Part shown: in pieces, positions 1 to 11,793 of the stretch | Layout of the letters: every line of letters begins with the position of its first letter | How positions within the stretch are numbered: position 1 is the stretch's first letter | Assembly: GCA_037447655.1 (NCBI GenBank) | Contig: JBBHKE010002855.1 | Span: 99,001-159,000 of the forward strand | Direction: 5' to 3' | Length of the DNA stretch: 60,000 nt | Origin: Zygnema cylindricum | Taxonomy: Eukaryota; Streptophyta; Zygnematophyceae; Zygnematales; Zygnemataceae | The notes under the pieces: model-generated | What the model was told of the DNA's origin: nothing | The model's database searches: none | What the model saw: the letters and a program-made list of their open reading frames with translations, nothing else | Translations under genes and position numbers: made by a program

Positions 1-1
1 C

Positions 2-1843
2 TTTGTTTGTGCATTTTATTCTCGCCCGAGCTCCCTCATCTTTCCTCTTGGCGGTCCCTTTGGTGCGGTTACCACTTTAGAGTCTGCGACTGGCACCCGC
101 CAAGGTGATCTTTTGGGGGCCCCCCTTTCTGCATTGGCTCACCTTCAAGCTTTACGCGACTCTGCTACGACTTTCCCGGGTTGTTTATTCCCTTCCATTG
201 CCGATGATACTCATATTGTGGGCTCTCGTGACCAAGATTTACTTGCCTTTTCCAATTTTGCGGAGCAACTTTGTAGGATTGGTTTGTCAGTTAAACTGTC
301 TAAATGTGTGGCTTGGTGCCCGCAAGGCTTACCTTCGGACTTCCCTATCCGTGTGGGTTTTCGCATTGCATCTTCGACGGATGGTATTAAAGATTTAGGC
401 TCTCCTATCGGTGCCCCATCTTTTGTGAACCAAGTTGTCACTGAATCTTTGTCGGAGGACCTTTTGCAATCTGATGACCTTCGTAAGCTCTCCGACTCCC
501 AAACGGCATTTCAAATCCTCACTTGTTGTTTTGCTCAAGGACCTCTCTATTTTACACGGACATTACCACCAATAGCTCCATTTTTGTCCTCTTTAAAGGA
601 GTTCGACGATCTACTTTTTTGTGTTCACCATCACCTCGTTGGGCATGGGATTTTTGATTGGCCACAGGGCTCATTTGCACGCCGTCACGTTAGCCAATTT
701 CTAATGGGGGTTAGGTTTGATTCCGATGGCTCGACTTGCTCCAGCGGCTTATTTGGGTAGTTCGGCTTTGGTGGCGCTAGCCATCACTTCCCGTTTTATA
801 GCGAATGATGTTCCACTTCTAGCCCAAGTCGTCCCTAGAGTATTGGACAATCTTTTTCCCTTTCATCAAGCTCTTCTATGGGCTCGTGCTTTCCTACCGC
901 CTGATGCCCGTAACCAAGTTCCACCTTTTCGTCTCTTATTGGTGATAACAACTTACATTTGCATCAACGCATATCCAAGCAGTTGGCAACCGCGGAATTC
1001 CATGATCTATTAAACGCGCTACCTTCGGCCCAATCGCGTGCTCGTTTACGCTCGTTTTTTAGGCCAGGGGCTGGTGCATGGTTACAAGAAACACCCATTT
1101 TTTCGACACTTCGTCTTGCGTCTGACCTGTTCACCTCTGCTACCCGCTTTCGTTTGGGTTTGCCTCACCCTCCGCTTCTTGGGCGCCCGAAGTGTGTTTA
1201 TAACCAACCAATTGACTCCGACGACATCCATTTACTTCGTTGCTCGCGGGGGGGTGAATCTAGAGTCGCGCATGATTTGGTTCGGGATGCGATTGTTGCG
1301 ATTGGCGTTGATGCACGCTACACTGTGAAGCGGGAAGTTTCCCATATCTTACTTTCATGTTCCCATTCTAGTGGTCTCCGAAGTTTCGGGGTAGACTTGG
1401 TTTTCCTCCACGTGTCTGGGCGGACCTTGGGTGATGTGGTTGTTACTGATCCGACTGGGACCCACGTTTCTTCTCGCGCAGCACTGCTTATAGGCGTGGC
1501 GGCTCGGGACGCATTGGCTTCTAAGGAAAGGGATTACGCTCACCGAGAGCCAGCGGACCAAACTGTTCCATTTGCACCAGAAATTTTTAGTTCTTTGGAC
1601 AGGTCTTTCGATGATTTTCTCCGCAACAGTACTAACAAAGCTTTTGAATCCAGGGGTTCAGGGAGTCCTCCCCCAAGTCTTCTCGTTGCTTTTTACCGGC
1701 AGCGTGTATCACTTGCTCTTCAACGAGCTCAAGCTGCACCCCTTCTCCGTCGAAGCACGGTGGCGGATGATAGGCGGGGTCTCCCATACCTTCCTCCTCG
1801 AGATCCAATCCACATCCACGATCTTCGAGGGTGTGGAATTTAG
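2..1843 (+). pseudogene. Non-LTR retroelement reverse transcriptase, 3' part, frameshifted
   Basis: An open frame enters from the left edge and runs to 760. It shows RT signatures: TRQGDLLGAPLSAL (from about 95) and the catalytic IADDTHIVG (about 200-226), the YADD-type box. The frame then shifts near 715 (continuing at 717-1013) and again near 950 (959-1843). The last segment has a cysteine/histidine cluster (C...HLLRC...R..HDLVRDA) and then a region ending LGDVVVTDPTG. That order resembles the C-terminal zinc-knuckle and nuclease-like region of a widespread group of non-LTR elements. The N-terminal half lies outside the window. At least two frameshifts make it non-functional. RT identity is firm; the exact clade and the nuclease reading are inferences. 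The protein at 39525-40548 looks like the N-terminal part of a related element. Confidence 0.82.
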
Positions 1844-2085
1844 CTTGTTTGAGTTGTGGGGCATCATGAAGAGTGGGTTTTTTCTTTTTTGTCTAGTCAT
1901 CTTTGGTATTTTGTTTAATCTTGCCAGTTAGCTTAATGCTTTTGGTTTCCTTTTTTGTTTGTTTTTTTGTTTTAGTAATTGTTGGCTCTTGTAGTCTTTA
2001 AATGTGCTTTTTCTTTTTTTTACCCCCTTTGTACTTCGATGGTTTTTCCATCGCACTTTCTGTAATAAAGTTTTTGGTTTCATGC
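1844..2085 (+). other. 3' untranslated tail of the non-LTR element
   Basis: T-rich sequence follows the last stop. It contains a short inverted repeat (GATGGTTTTTCCATC, about 2039-2053) and an AATAAA signal at 2064-2069. The element probably ends shortly after, near 2085. No poly-A tail is visible, so the end is approximate. Confidence 0.5.
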
Positions 2086-2375
2086 TTTTCTAATGATAGG
2101 CATTTGTCTGATGACAACTACAGTATAGTGTAGCTGTGAAAAATCAATTTCAAACGCACTCGTCCGTACAAATTCTGCCTTTGACTGATGACTGCAACAT
2201 AAATATCTCGTACAAGACAACTTTGTCATGCCACCGTCACGACATTTCTAATCAAATATTTCTGTTGCTTTGACGAAATCCGTACAAATACGCCCGGGAA
2301 GGATTTAAAGGTCCTATTATATTCATTGACTAGTAAATCAACGCCCGTTACACGGGCATGTACCTTGTCCAATTT

Positions 2376-2697
2376 ATCATGCCCGTACTGCGGATGCACG
2401 ACAACGCTACATAGTGCATGCGGTACGCGGTTTGTACCGCGGACAGTGGGCAATGTTACATTACGCTAGCGATATGACGGTCTATACTGCGACGGCTAGC
2501 AACATCAAATTATGCCAACCATACGCGGTCCGTACTGCGGACGCACAGCAAGGTCAAATTCTGCCAACCGTACGCGGTCTGTACCACTGACGCACGACAG
2601 TGTTACATTACGCCATCCGTACGGCGGTTTGGACAGCGACGGGCGACAAAATTACATTGTGCCAGCGGTATGGCCGTCCGTACTCCGGACGGACAAA
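2376..2697. repeat. 49-bp GC-rich tandem array, about 7 units
   Basis: Units begin at about 2376 (short), 2418 (50 bp), 2468, 2517, 2566, 2615 and 2664. The four from 2468 to 2663 are each exactly 49 bp. Each has a near-palindromic core such as CGGTCCGTACTGCGGACG, then a less conserved part ending in TGCC or CGCC. Units differ at many positions, so the array is old or under uneven constraint. It stops about 25 bp before a TATA box. Confidence 0.85.
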
Positions 2698-2720
2698 AAA
2701 AACTAAGACAGACACACCGC

Positions 2721-2730
2721 CTATATAAGG
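2721..2730 (+). promoter_or_regulatory. TATA box downstream of the 49-bp array
   Basis: CTATATAAGG sits directly after the tandem array. A repeated GC-rich array followed by a TATA box resembles the enhancer and core promoter of an LTR or another transposon promoter. No intact reading frame follows before the DNA elements at 2929, so any gene it served is missing or was never coding. Confidence 0.5.
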
Positions 2731-2928
2731 GTTTCCAGAAAGGCAAACAAAGTTCTCTTATTTACATACCGATTTGTTTGATAGCGCCGATGCAAACAAT
2801 CCGCGCGATACTACTGTACTGTAATTTACTTAACTATCGTCACGCGTGATGTCTTTCAAAACTTTGAAATCAAATCGCACACCTATCTTGTATCTTTTGA
2901 TACTTCGCAATCGGACTGCGAACTGATA

Positions 2929-4229
2929 CTCCAACTATTTCGCTGCTAATTACTAGTGTTAATAACACTGATTCGGCGGGACTTTTTTTGTCAAAAAATC
3001 ACAAAATAGACTTAAAAACACTATTGATGGACTTGGACTCCAATCTGCCACGTCTCCTTGCACTAAATTAGTATTGTTTTTTTCTAATTTCGCATTAACA
3101 CTAAGAAATCTTTATCGCTCATAACAATGAGCGGTGTACACCATGAATCGGTGTAGATGTTAGATGTAACATACCATTATAGTAGTTTGGATACATGTTG
3201 TCGTCGTTTGAACCATAGTTCAAAAGTAGGCGTTTTTATGGTAGGTCTTTGGTGAGCGCACAAAACTTGGCACAAAACTAGCGTAGAGTAGGCATACTGT
3301 GTGTGTGTGCGTTGTGCACACTCTTGTACGAACGTACGAATCTGACGTATGGTCATAGTATAGCGCACGCCGCCGGAAGAAATTTTTTAACAAACTGACA
3401 CGGCGTAGGATGACATTCCGCAAGAAAAAAAACCGAAAAAAAAAAAAACGCAGACAGGCAGTGTGGAATATTTTTTTTTATCGTCCCATACTGCTTGGTT
3501 TGTCAATTTGTGGCTTAATTTGATGTGGCCTTCAAAATTGCAAACACTAATATGACAGATAGTCTTATCATAAGTTGTGTTATGGGCTTTTCATGTAATC
3601 TTCTTAGATCGCTACTTTGATCCACGTCTGTCCGTTTGTCCGAATCTAACGGTTTAGAAAACAAAATACCTTAAAACTCACAAAAAAAAATATTGTCCGA
3701 ATGTTTTTCAAAATTTAGACATGACGTTTAATTGTCTATCAATCGATGTGCAACTCAACCCTGTTACTATTTTTTTTTCATTTTGCGACCAATACAATCT
3801 GGGTCTTAAGGTCATGTTGTATGTTTTATATACAATAAGCATATTGTATAGGCCTACTTTCACCTACTTTTGAACTATGGTTTGAACATGTGAGAATATG
3901 TTTGCGCTAATTTCCCTTGTTTTAATATTGGGAATCAAATTTGAGTGCGCTTTTCAATGTTGACGCGCTCTCTTTCCCGTGTCGACGCCTTTATGTGACA
4001 ATTTTTTCTGTACGCTTGTACGATCCAACAAGCAGTTTTCGTACGGATTGAAACATTACGCACAATAAACTATTTAAAAACAGTCCAAATTAGAGTAGTT
4101 GATTGTATTTAATTGTTACCGGTATGACCTTTAAAAGAAAAAACATAATTGCTATTTATTTTTAGGCTCGAGGTTCATAATTTGGGGGCGACGAACTAGT
4201 GTTATTAACACTAATAGCGATTGGAGGTG
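2929..4229. mobile_element. TA-target DNA element(s), mariner/Stowaway-like ends, non-autonomous
   Basis: The left end (TA at 2927-2928) and right end (TA at 4230-4231) are inverted copies. The stretch TAGTGTTAATAACAC near 2955 matches the reverse complement of about 4192-4212, and the right end reads AATAGCGATTGGAGGTG then TA. A second pair of ends meets back to back at 3131-3142 (GCGGTG, TA, CACCATG). So the interval may instead be two adjoining elements, 2929-3136 and 3139-4229. A 25-bp inverted repeat (3206-3230 and 3863-3887, two mismatches) lies inside. No transposase frame is visible. The segment at about 3880-4100 is related to 55930-56160. Confidence 0.55.
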
Positions 4230-4231
4230 TA

Positions 4232-4947
4232 CTTTCGTACAATCAATTTGAATCAAAGTTGCACGAAACATTCCGTACACCAGACGCTTTCCCCCCCAAA
4301 CCGCGTATCCATTCGAACCTTAAAGTGCGCACGTAAACACGCGTACGCACGTAAGTTTAATATTCAAAAATCCACACCCCTCCGCCGAAGATTTAGTTGC
4401 GTGCACCAATAAGTGAATGCTGCCACGTGGCCATTGACCGAGTCAACTGTTGAACCGTACAACATAAACGACACCAATTTCGGTTGTTTACTCCGCACGC
4501 CCACTTTCATTCCCTTTTATATTTTTTCCATTTTACAACTTCCTACACATAATACCTCCATTCCATTCATACCTATCATATATTATTTCCAATTTTTTTT
4601 TCTCTTTTGAAAATCTCATTCAATGTTTGTAAATTTTCAAAAGATTTTGTCAAATTGAAAAAAAATCTAAAATTTGTTCATATATTTTCCAATTTTTTTC
4701 CAATTTTACAACAATGCTTTCGCAACTTCCTCAAATTCTTTCGTATATCCTAATTTTTTCTAAATTTTTGTAATTTTTACCTAATTTCTTAAATAATCAA
4801 TATCTTATAAAATATCATATTTGTAATCAATGTCTTCTAAAACATCTAAAATTTTATAAATTTCATCCGCTAACTCTGAAATTTCACTTATTCATTACTC
4901 TAGAATCTTCTTACAAAAAACAGAAATAGACATGGAAAAAAAAAGTT
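4232..4947. other. AT-rich spacer, no gene seen
   Basis: Strongly T- and A-rich sequence with short homopolymers. The open frames at 4221-4412 and 4413-4610 show no recognisable domain and no coding character. Nothing else is supported here. Confidence 0.5.
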
Positions 4948-4952
4948 GAATA

Positions 4953-5423
4953 TATTGAAAGTGTTAAATTCTCTCTTAAAGCTTATGTCTAAATTCACAT
5001 CATTAAAATCCTAAACGCTACTATAAAAGTACATATCCTTTATTGTACTTTATAATTTACGCTATAACCCTCTTAGTGGAATGTACAATACCTTTTATAG
5101 TATAGAACGCTACTTAGTGGAATGTACATACCTCTTGTAGTGTAGACATGATTCTCAATGGAATCACCAATCAATTGAATTAGTCATTTGAATTCTTTTG
5201 ACGTGACAAGTTCTACCCACATTGGTTACGTCTTGTCCTAGATCTACCTCGAGCCGACGTTTCATTTCGCGGTTCTATAAAAGTCACTTGTCTTACATAT
5301 AGTTTTTATCAATTAGGAAAAGAACATCTTAACGACAAACTTCTTGCCTAATTTCCTTTGTTTGTCATCTATTTATTTTCTGTCTTTTTTTACTTTTGGC
5401 CTTTGATGGCCTCTTCTTCTATA
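4953..5423 (+). repeat. 5' LTR of the 4953 copia element
   Basis: 471 bp, matching 9757-10228 along its whole length with scattered substitutions. GGTTCTATAAAAG near 5271 is a probable TATA box. The 3' end TTCTATA was set by the target duplication found after the matching sequence at 10229. Confidence 0.9.
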
Positions 5424-5504
5424 GGTTATGGGCATCCCCCTTCGTCTTTATCCAATTCCATATCAAATTTTTAAGGGCAAAAACTTTATGATTGGAAATT
5501 TCAG

Positions 5505-6836
5505 GTGCAACATTTATTCACTTTTGAAAAAATTTGGGGTCAAGTCAATGGATCCGTCAGTATTCATGTCTTTCATGCGGCCACTAATGCCACTTACGCT
5601 ACCACGCAACTTGTTGTTGTCGCTTGGACCGAAAAGGACGCCACTGCACTTTTTCGACTTGTCCTCTCTTTGGACGGTCAAGTGTCAAATCTTGTCCGAA
5701 CTGCGACAACTTCTCATGAAGCGTGGACGCTTCTATGTGCCGCATATGAAACGAACACGTGGCCAAATCGACTTGCCCTCCGTCAACAATTCATAAACAT
5801 ACAAAAATCTAAAACAGATTCCATGCTGACCTTCATTCAGGCGGTCGAATCAATTGGTGATCAATTAAAATGCATTAATTATCTCGTTAGTCATGAAGAT
5901 TTAATCAGTGCAATTTTGGGTGGGTTACCAAATTCGTTTGACGCCTTTATAAGTATTGTCAATAATGACCCATCCCACGAACGATTGTCATTAAACAAAC
6001 TGGACTTAACTACTGACGGCGTGGCACTTAAAACGTTTTTTTCGAAGAAACCATCCAATATTGCAGGTTCTCTACTATTTTTCAAATACTGCAAAGAAAG
6101 TGACCACGTGGTTGATGCGTGCCCAGCATTGGCACGCAAGCATGAAAATGAATGTGCGATAGGGGTCGCGCCAAAAAATCCAAATCAAAAATATCCTACC
6201 CATCCCCATGACGCGACGACCCACTTTGGTCAACCTGCGCATGCGCGCGCCGCATTTAATAATCCATACTGTCCTCCACCTCCGTGGTACCCGACGCCAA
6301 ATTATTTTTATCCTTCGCCAGTACCACGGTTGACGCTGACCTCCGGACTTACGGACCACTCTAGCGGCTCTGCATCTACAACTGTCGGTTCTGCATCTGC
6401 TCAGATTGTACCTACCTCAATTCCGCCTGTGGATTATGGGTACGCCTTCACCACATCAGTTAAAACCTCTGAGTGGCTCATTGATAGTGGCGCTTCTCAT
6501 CATATGTGTTGCCATCTTGAATTAATGACAAATGTTGTTCCTTTGTCTTTTCCTCTAAAAATCTCTCTTGGCAACAATATGATACTAACATTGAACCTGG
6601 TTGGACAGGTGCACTTTATCTCTAATACAAGCGATTCTCTTCCTATAATTTTGGACAATGTATACGTTTTTCCGGAATTAAAGAAAAATCTTTTTTCGGC
6701 TGATAGCGCCCTTTGTAACGGAAGTTATGGCATTATCACGGAAACAAATGTTCAGTTTTATTCCTCTACTCGCACTCTTATTGGTAGTGGAACTAAATTA
6801 GGCACTCTTTATGTTCTTGATAGCTACCTATTTTAA
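5505..6836 (+). pseudogene. Copia gag and protease
   Basis: This 443-residue frame has a gag region with the LTR-copia pattern (AWTLLCAAYE, LRQQFINIQ, ILGGLPNSFD) and a proline-rich linker. It ends with the aspartic protease motif WLIDSGASHHMC near residue 325. The gag zinc knuckle is damaged: YCKESDHVVDAC keeps CX4-type spacing but the first cysteine of CX2C is lost. It ends at a stop where integrase continues in another frame from about 6838. Gag would form the particle and protease would cut the polyprotein. The true gag start is probably upstream, because no clear start precedes this methionine. Confidence 0.85.
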
Positions 6837-6837
6837 C

Positions 6838-7609
6838 TCGTATGTTTTTCATCAGTGGCACCTTCGTTTTGGTCACTTAAATGGAACTAGTCTAACTTCT
6901 CTTCAAAAAAGACTTGTAATTGGAGTTGACAATTTTATTAAAAGAAAGAATGATTTTTGCAATGGTTGTGTCATTGGCAAAATGCCACGTCTTTCTTTTC
7001 ACTGTAGCAATTCTTTCTCACAATCCCCTTTTGATCTCATCCATAGCGATGTTTGTGGACCTATGCGTATTGAAAGTTTGAGCGTTGCGATATATTTTCT
7101 TACTTTCATTGATGATTATTCATGTTTCACCTATGTATATTTCATAAAACACAAATCCGAGGTCTTTTCTCATTTTCAACACTTCAAAGCTCTTGTGGAA
7201 AATCATCTATATTCTCGCATTAAAATTTTATGAACCGATAATGGGGGAGATTATATGTCTAATATTTTTTCTGAATTTTTACTCTCATATGGCATAATCC
7301 ATCAAACTACTTCTGCCCCTATTCCACAACAAAACGGTGATGCCAAACGGCTAAAATCGCACACTACTTGACGTGACTCGCTACATTCTTCATTTTGCTT
7401 CTTTACCTTATTCTTTTTGGGCTGAAGCCCTTCTAACCTCCTCTTATGTGCGTCATAGGTCGCCTATCTCCGCTCTTCCCAACAAAACTCCGTTTGAGGC
7501 ATGGCAGGGGAAAAAGCCCGATATGTCTCATTTTCTGATTTTTGGTAGTGAAGCTTATTATAAGGATCTCACTAATAAGGATGGCAAATTAGGCGCACGC
7601 GCCATTTGA
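6838..7609 (+). pseudogene. Copia integrase, interrupted
   Basis: The frame shows the GAG-pre-integrase zinc site (HLRFGHL...CNGCVIGK) and the catalytic core start (FDLIHSDVCGPM, FIDDYSCFTYVYF). A TGA at about 7231 replaces the arginine codon before TDNGGDYMS, the second catalytic aspartate region. After NGDAKR the frame shifts and resumes at 7373 (YSFWAEALLTSSYVRHR, TPFEAWQGKKPD, LIFGSEAYY). The usual NGVAER box is altered to NGDAKR. No active integrase can be made. Confidence 0.85.
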
Positions 7610-8249
7610 GGAATTTCTGTGGTCTATTCCCCAAATTCAAAGGCGTATCGCATTTGGTGCCCTTCATTACCACGCGTAACGTTGTTTTCAATGAAACACC
7701 ACTAATTCGTAAACTAAACCCTGTTTTTCCCCTCACTCCGTTGAATTTCGATTTCCCCTCTGATTTACTAACTTCTAATCGTGATACATCCACTCCATTT
7801 AACCCTTTAACACCCCAATTATCTCCTATTTCTTTAGTTCCTTTTTCTTCTTCTTCAGATTTTTCTCTTTCTAGCACTTTCGGTGAATTCTCTACCCGCG
7901 ACGATATTCTACTCCAAACAGATTTTGTCTTATCGCCCGCAGATGCTGTCCAATTGCACGTGGCTTCTGAATTTTTTCCACAAACGAAGTCTGTCGTTTT
8001 TCCCCAAACGGTTTCTATAAGGACTACGTCTGATTTTTTGGATCTGGCTATTTTACCTGTACAACTTGGCGTATGACACAACGCATGCACTTCGATTCCC
8101 ACTTGGAAAATTCGAGACGGATTGGCTCACGCCAATCTTGTTGACGTTCGCGATCCACCTATATTGAAATCTGCTCTAAAACAACCTAACGCTGACATGT
8201 GGCGCCTCGCGGCTACATAGGAGTATGAATCATTAATAACAAATAATAC

Positions 8250-9057
8250 CTGGACGCTTTGTACTCTGCCGCCAAAGTCGCATTTGTTCGAAATGGGTCT
8301 TCAAAATCAAACGGTTTGCCGACGCATCTATCGAACGTTACAAAGCGCGCCTGGTGGCGAAGGGTTACTTACAAAAGGAAGGAGTTGATTACCACGAAAC
8401 TTTTGCTCTTGTTGCAAAGTTCGATTCCATTCGTACGATTTTGTCTCTTGCCGCCATCCATGATTGGGAGCTTCAACAACTTGATGTAAAAACTGCTTTT
8501 CTCCACGGCAGTCTTGATGAGGACATTTCCATGGATCAAGCTCCTGTCTTCGCCATCATTGGTAAAAAATATCTTGTTTGTCACTTGCAAAAGTCCATTT
8601 ATGGCCTCAAGCAGGCCTCACGTGTGTGGCATAAAACGCTAGTCTCTGTTTTGTTAAAAGAAGGATTTAGAGAAATAAGTGCACATCATGGAATTTATGT
8701 TAGAGGTACAGGAGATAAATTAATTATTGTCATTATTTAGGTCGATGATCTCATTCTCGCTTATCTTAGCAAGACAGAAATACAAAAGTCAAAATTATTC
8801 TCTCATCACATTAGCCAATGACAAATTTAGGCGATCTTGATTATTGTCCAGGCATTACTGTTTTACGTCACAAATCTGAACGCATCCTATGTATGAGTTA
8901 GGAATATTACATCATTGGTTTTTTCGAACAATTTCAAATGGTTGATCGCATTCCGGTGACTACTCCTCCTGATCCCAATACTCCTCTTACCAAACTATGC
9001 TCCGATAGGAATGCCTAAGGAGATGTAGCTTCCCTTTATCGCTCTATTATAGGAAAG
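8250..9057 (+). pseudogene. Copia reverse transcriptase, interrupted
   Basis: The frame at 8354-8740 carries KGYLQKEGVDYHETFA, QLDVKTAFLHGSL and SIYGLKQASRVWHK, the standard copia RT order. A TAG falls just before the catalytic VDDLILAY (8739-8765), where the family has YVDDLL. The stretch to 9057 contains further stops and shifts. The part upstream (7610-8250) is the variable linker between integrase and RT and has no domain I recognise. Confidence 0.85.
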
Positions 9058-9734
9058 TTGATGTATGCTATGCTTGGTACTAGGCCAGATATTTCCATCT
9101 CTGTTTGCCTTTTATCGCAATTTTCTCATTCTGCCACCCTTACGCATCTCCAAGCCGCCAAACGGGAACTCCGATACTTTCAAGGGACCAAGCATCTTCA
9201 CCTCACTTTCTCTTTTTCTTCTCCTTCCTCATCCCCATCCCTTTTTTCTTCTTCTTCCTTGGATACCTCCATTTTTCGGATATTGTGATGCGATTGGGGA
9301 AATCAACCTGACGATCGACACATTTGATTTCCGTTGTTTGTTTCTTCCTCGGCAACGGCCTTGTCTCTTGGTCTTCCCACAAGCAACCTACGGTTGCCCT
9401 CTCCTCCACCGAAGCCAGGTATATGGCCGACACCTCCGCCACCAAGTCGGCCATTTGGTTCCGCCACCTTCTCACTGATCTCTCTTTTCCTCCTTCTCCT
9501 ACTCCCATTTTTTGTGATTCTCAAGGGGTTTTAGCCCTTATGAAGAATCCGATTCATCACACTCACACCAAACACATTGATATTCAGTTTCATTTTACTC
9601 GAAATAAAATCATTGACAGCACCGTTTCCTTCTCTCATTGTGCGTTAACTTCTCAACTTGCCGATTTCTTTATCAAACCTCTCCCTCGACCTTTGCTCCA
9701 CAAACACCTTTTCACTGCCGGTCTTCGTGAATAG
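9058..9734 (+). pseudogene. Copia RNase H region
   Basis: The first segment has YAMLGTRPDISISVCLLSQF and AAKRELRYFQGTKHL. A pyrimidine-rich expansion (9206-9280, serine-rich in translation) and a frameshift follow. The frame then continues at 9324-9734 with SWSSHKQPTVALSSTEARYM, IFCDSQGVLALM, HTKHIDIQFHF and LADFFIKPLP, ending 22 bp before the 3' LTR. The motif order is typical of copia RNase H. Confidence 0.85.
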
Positions 9735-9756
9735 CCATGTTTCAATCGAGGGGGGG

Positions 9757-10228
9757 TATTGAAAGTGTTAAATTCTCTCTTAAATCATATATCTAAATTC
9801 ACATCCTTAAATTCCTAAACGCTACTATAGAAATACATGTCATTTTTTGTACTTTATAATTTACGCTATAACCCTCTTAGTGGAATGTACAATACCTTTT
9901 CTAGTATAGATCGCTATTTAGTGGAATGTACATACCTCTTGTAGTGTAGACATGATTCTCAGTGGAATCGCCAGTCAATTAAATTAGTCAATTGAATTTT
10001 TTTGACGTGACTAGTTCTACCCACATTAGTTACGTCTTGTCCTAGATCTACCTCAATCCGACGTTTCATTTCGCGGTTCTATAAAATTCACTTGTCTTAC
10101 ATATATTTTTTATCAATTACGAAAAGGACATCTTGACGATAAACTTCCTGCCTTCTTTCCTTTGTTAGTAATCTATTTATTTTTTGTCTTTTCTTTACTT
10201 TTGGCCTTTGATGGCCTCTCCTTCTATA
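9757..10228 (+). repeat. 3' LTR of the 4953 copia element
   Basis: 472 bp copy of 4953-5423, ending TTCTATA and followed by the target duplication GAATA at 10229-10233. Confidence 0.9.
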
Positions 10229-10233
10229 GAATA

Positions 10234-10772
10234 TGGTGTGGAAATTTTTACATTTAATAGAAGGGGGGGAGGATCCGGGGGAAGGGGGGGGGGGGGAGGG
10301 GAAGAGGGGAAGGGAAGCGCGAAGGAGGTAGCGAAAGAGGGCCTATATGAGGTGGCCTAAGTGTTAGGTTCTTTGTGGAACGGCGTCTCAGTTCTGTTGA
10401 GCGACGTTATATATTTTATTTAGTTATTATTTAGTTAGCGTGTGATTTGTGTGGCGTGGTTTGATTTGTTAGTTATAGTTTGGCTTATGTTGTTTCGTTT
10501 GTACGACAGGCTTTTGTTTTGTACGGTGGTATGTGGTTTGGTACAATACCGCGTACTTTATGTTGTTTCGGTAGTACTTTGCTGAAATTGGTTTGAGAGC
10601 GTACCTTTGTACGTCGCGCGATTCATTTGTACCTTGCAGTACTTGTTTGCTTCGTATGAGAGTATTTAGGACTTATTCGTTTGGTGGAAAAGTTAATCTT
10701 TTGTAAGGGGGAAAACTTCCGGTGAAATATACTTGTCTTTTCCTAGAGTGTCTTTGCCTCTTACAATCTTTT
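10234..10772. other. Spacer with poly-G tract, no gene seen
   Basis: A G-rich tract (about 10262-10318) is followed by T- and GTAC-rich sequence. I see no coding domain. It separates two unrelated copia insertions. Confidence 0.4.
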
Positions 10773-11700
10773 TGTTGAAATAAGTAGTTTTTAATATATT
10801 TTCTAGGTCTAAATTTATTAGAAAAGAAAAAGTAGGCAGCCTGCCTCTATCTCTTCTCTCTCTCTCGCACCCATACTTGTTGTAGTCACTGAAGGAGAGA
10901 GAGAGAGAGCAATGGAGCCATGGCTGCCTCAACTCCATAGGAAGGACTAAAGAGTGGCTTAAGCCACTCTCAACAAAAGGTTGAGTCCGGAAGGACTCGA
11001 ACCCCCGACCGGTAGAGCGCGGCGTAGCCGTTAGCTCTAACCAGTCTGTCGTAGAAGTCCGTTTGGAGATATAGGGTTTCATTAGTATTTAAACTATTGT
11101 AATGTACTAGATTCATTTAACTGAAACCCTCAACGCCACACATAGATACAGTTCTACGAAATACGAAGTACTGTACTTGTTTGAAATGGATATCGCGCAT
11201 TTTGTTTTGAAAGCGAAACAAATATCGCGCAAGTATTTATTACGGCCGAGATTGAATTTCACGTCAAATCTAACAGCGCACATTATCGCCGAAATCTCGG
11301 AATGGTCATTTTGGCATTTAGTGACGTGGCATGACCTGGCGCCACGTGGGAAGACATCATTCGGTCGCGGGAATTCCAAGGAACGTACGGACGAGTGGAA
11401 AGTGGACACGCGTCCACTTAATGGCCTTGTCGTACAGAGGCCGTACAGAAAGTACATCGGCAGTAGTACTTTCTTGTACTATACAGTTTTTTTATTGGTT
11501 CGTACAGGCAGTAGATAGGAGCTGTGAGAGGGAAGTAGGAAAAACTAGGACTTAGGAAAATTTAGGTAGATAGTCCTCTCTCTGAGAGTTTGTATAAATT
11601 GGCATCTTTGCCACCCTATAACTTATCGCCTGGTTGGCCGTTTTCAGTGATTCTTTTTTCTACGGACTCAGGGGAGTCCAGGCTACACAGGGGTGCAGTC
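10773..11700 (+). repeat. 5' LTR, copia subfamily A (3' limit approximate)
   Basis: It begins TGTTGAAA, as do the LTRs at 23399 and, on the minus strand, at 39521 and 34175. A GA-rich run, an antisense tRNA-like module (10975-11065), ATATCGCGCAAGTATTTAT and a TATA-like TGTATAAATTG at about 11590 follow in order. The 3' boundary lies between the TATA box and the gag start at 11794. I could not fix it because no intact LTR end and no usual primer site is visible. Confidence 0.75.
10975..11065 (-). other. tRNA-like module inside the LTR, antisense, with Pol III-type boxes
   Basis: Read on the minus strand, it has a D-arm/box A-like ACTGGTTAGAGC (about 11034-11045), then a box B match GGTTCGAGTCC (10993-11003), then a TTTT run (10975-10978), the Pol III stop signal. 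The acceptor stem does not pair convincingly, so a working tRNA is unlikely. A tRNA-derived promoter unit is the better reading. Equivalent modules occur at 23603-23690, 33891-33983 and 39237-39330. Confidence 0.6.
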
Positions 11701-11793
11701 AAATTGTCAGTTTGCCTTCTTGGGCAGCAGTGGTTGTGGCTTAAAGTGGGTTAGTTAAATACTATCTAGAGGCTTCCTGTATTCTGTGGTCCA

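Larger units (their letters stand above)
4953..10228 (+). mobile_element. Ty1/copia retrotransposon, complete in structure, coding region decayed
   Basis: Two LTRs (4953-5423 and 9757-10228) enclose gag, protease, integrase, RT and RNase H in copia order. A 5-bp duplication GAATA flanks the element (4948-4952 and 10229-10233), which fixes both ends. The LTRs start TATTGAAAG and end TTCTATA, so the termini are TA...TA instead of TG...CA. A G-rich polypurine tract (9749-9756) precedes the 3' LTR. The sequence after the 5' LTR (GGTTATGGGC) is not the usual initiator-Met primer site. Many stops and frameshifts interrupt the internal region. The LTRs differ visibly at scattered positions, so the insertion is not recent. 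Confidence 0.9.

Noticed and set aside
10975-11065. A functional tRNA gene
   Set aside because: The D-arm and T-arm signals are good, but the acceptor stem does not pair well. I kept it as a tRNA-like module only.
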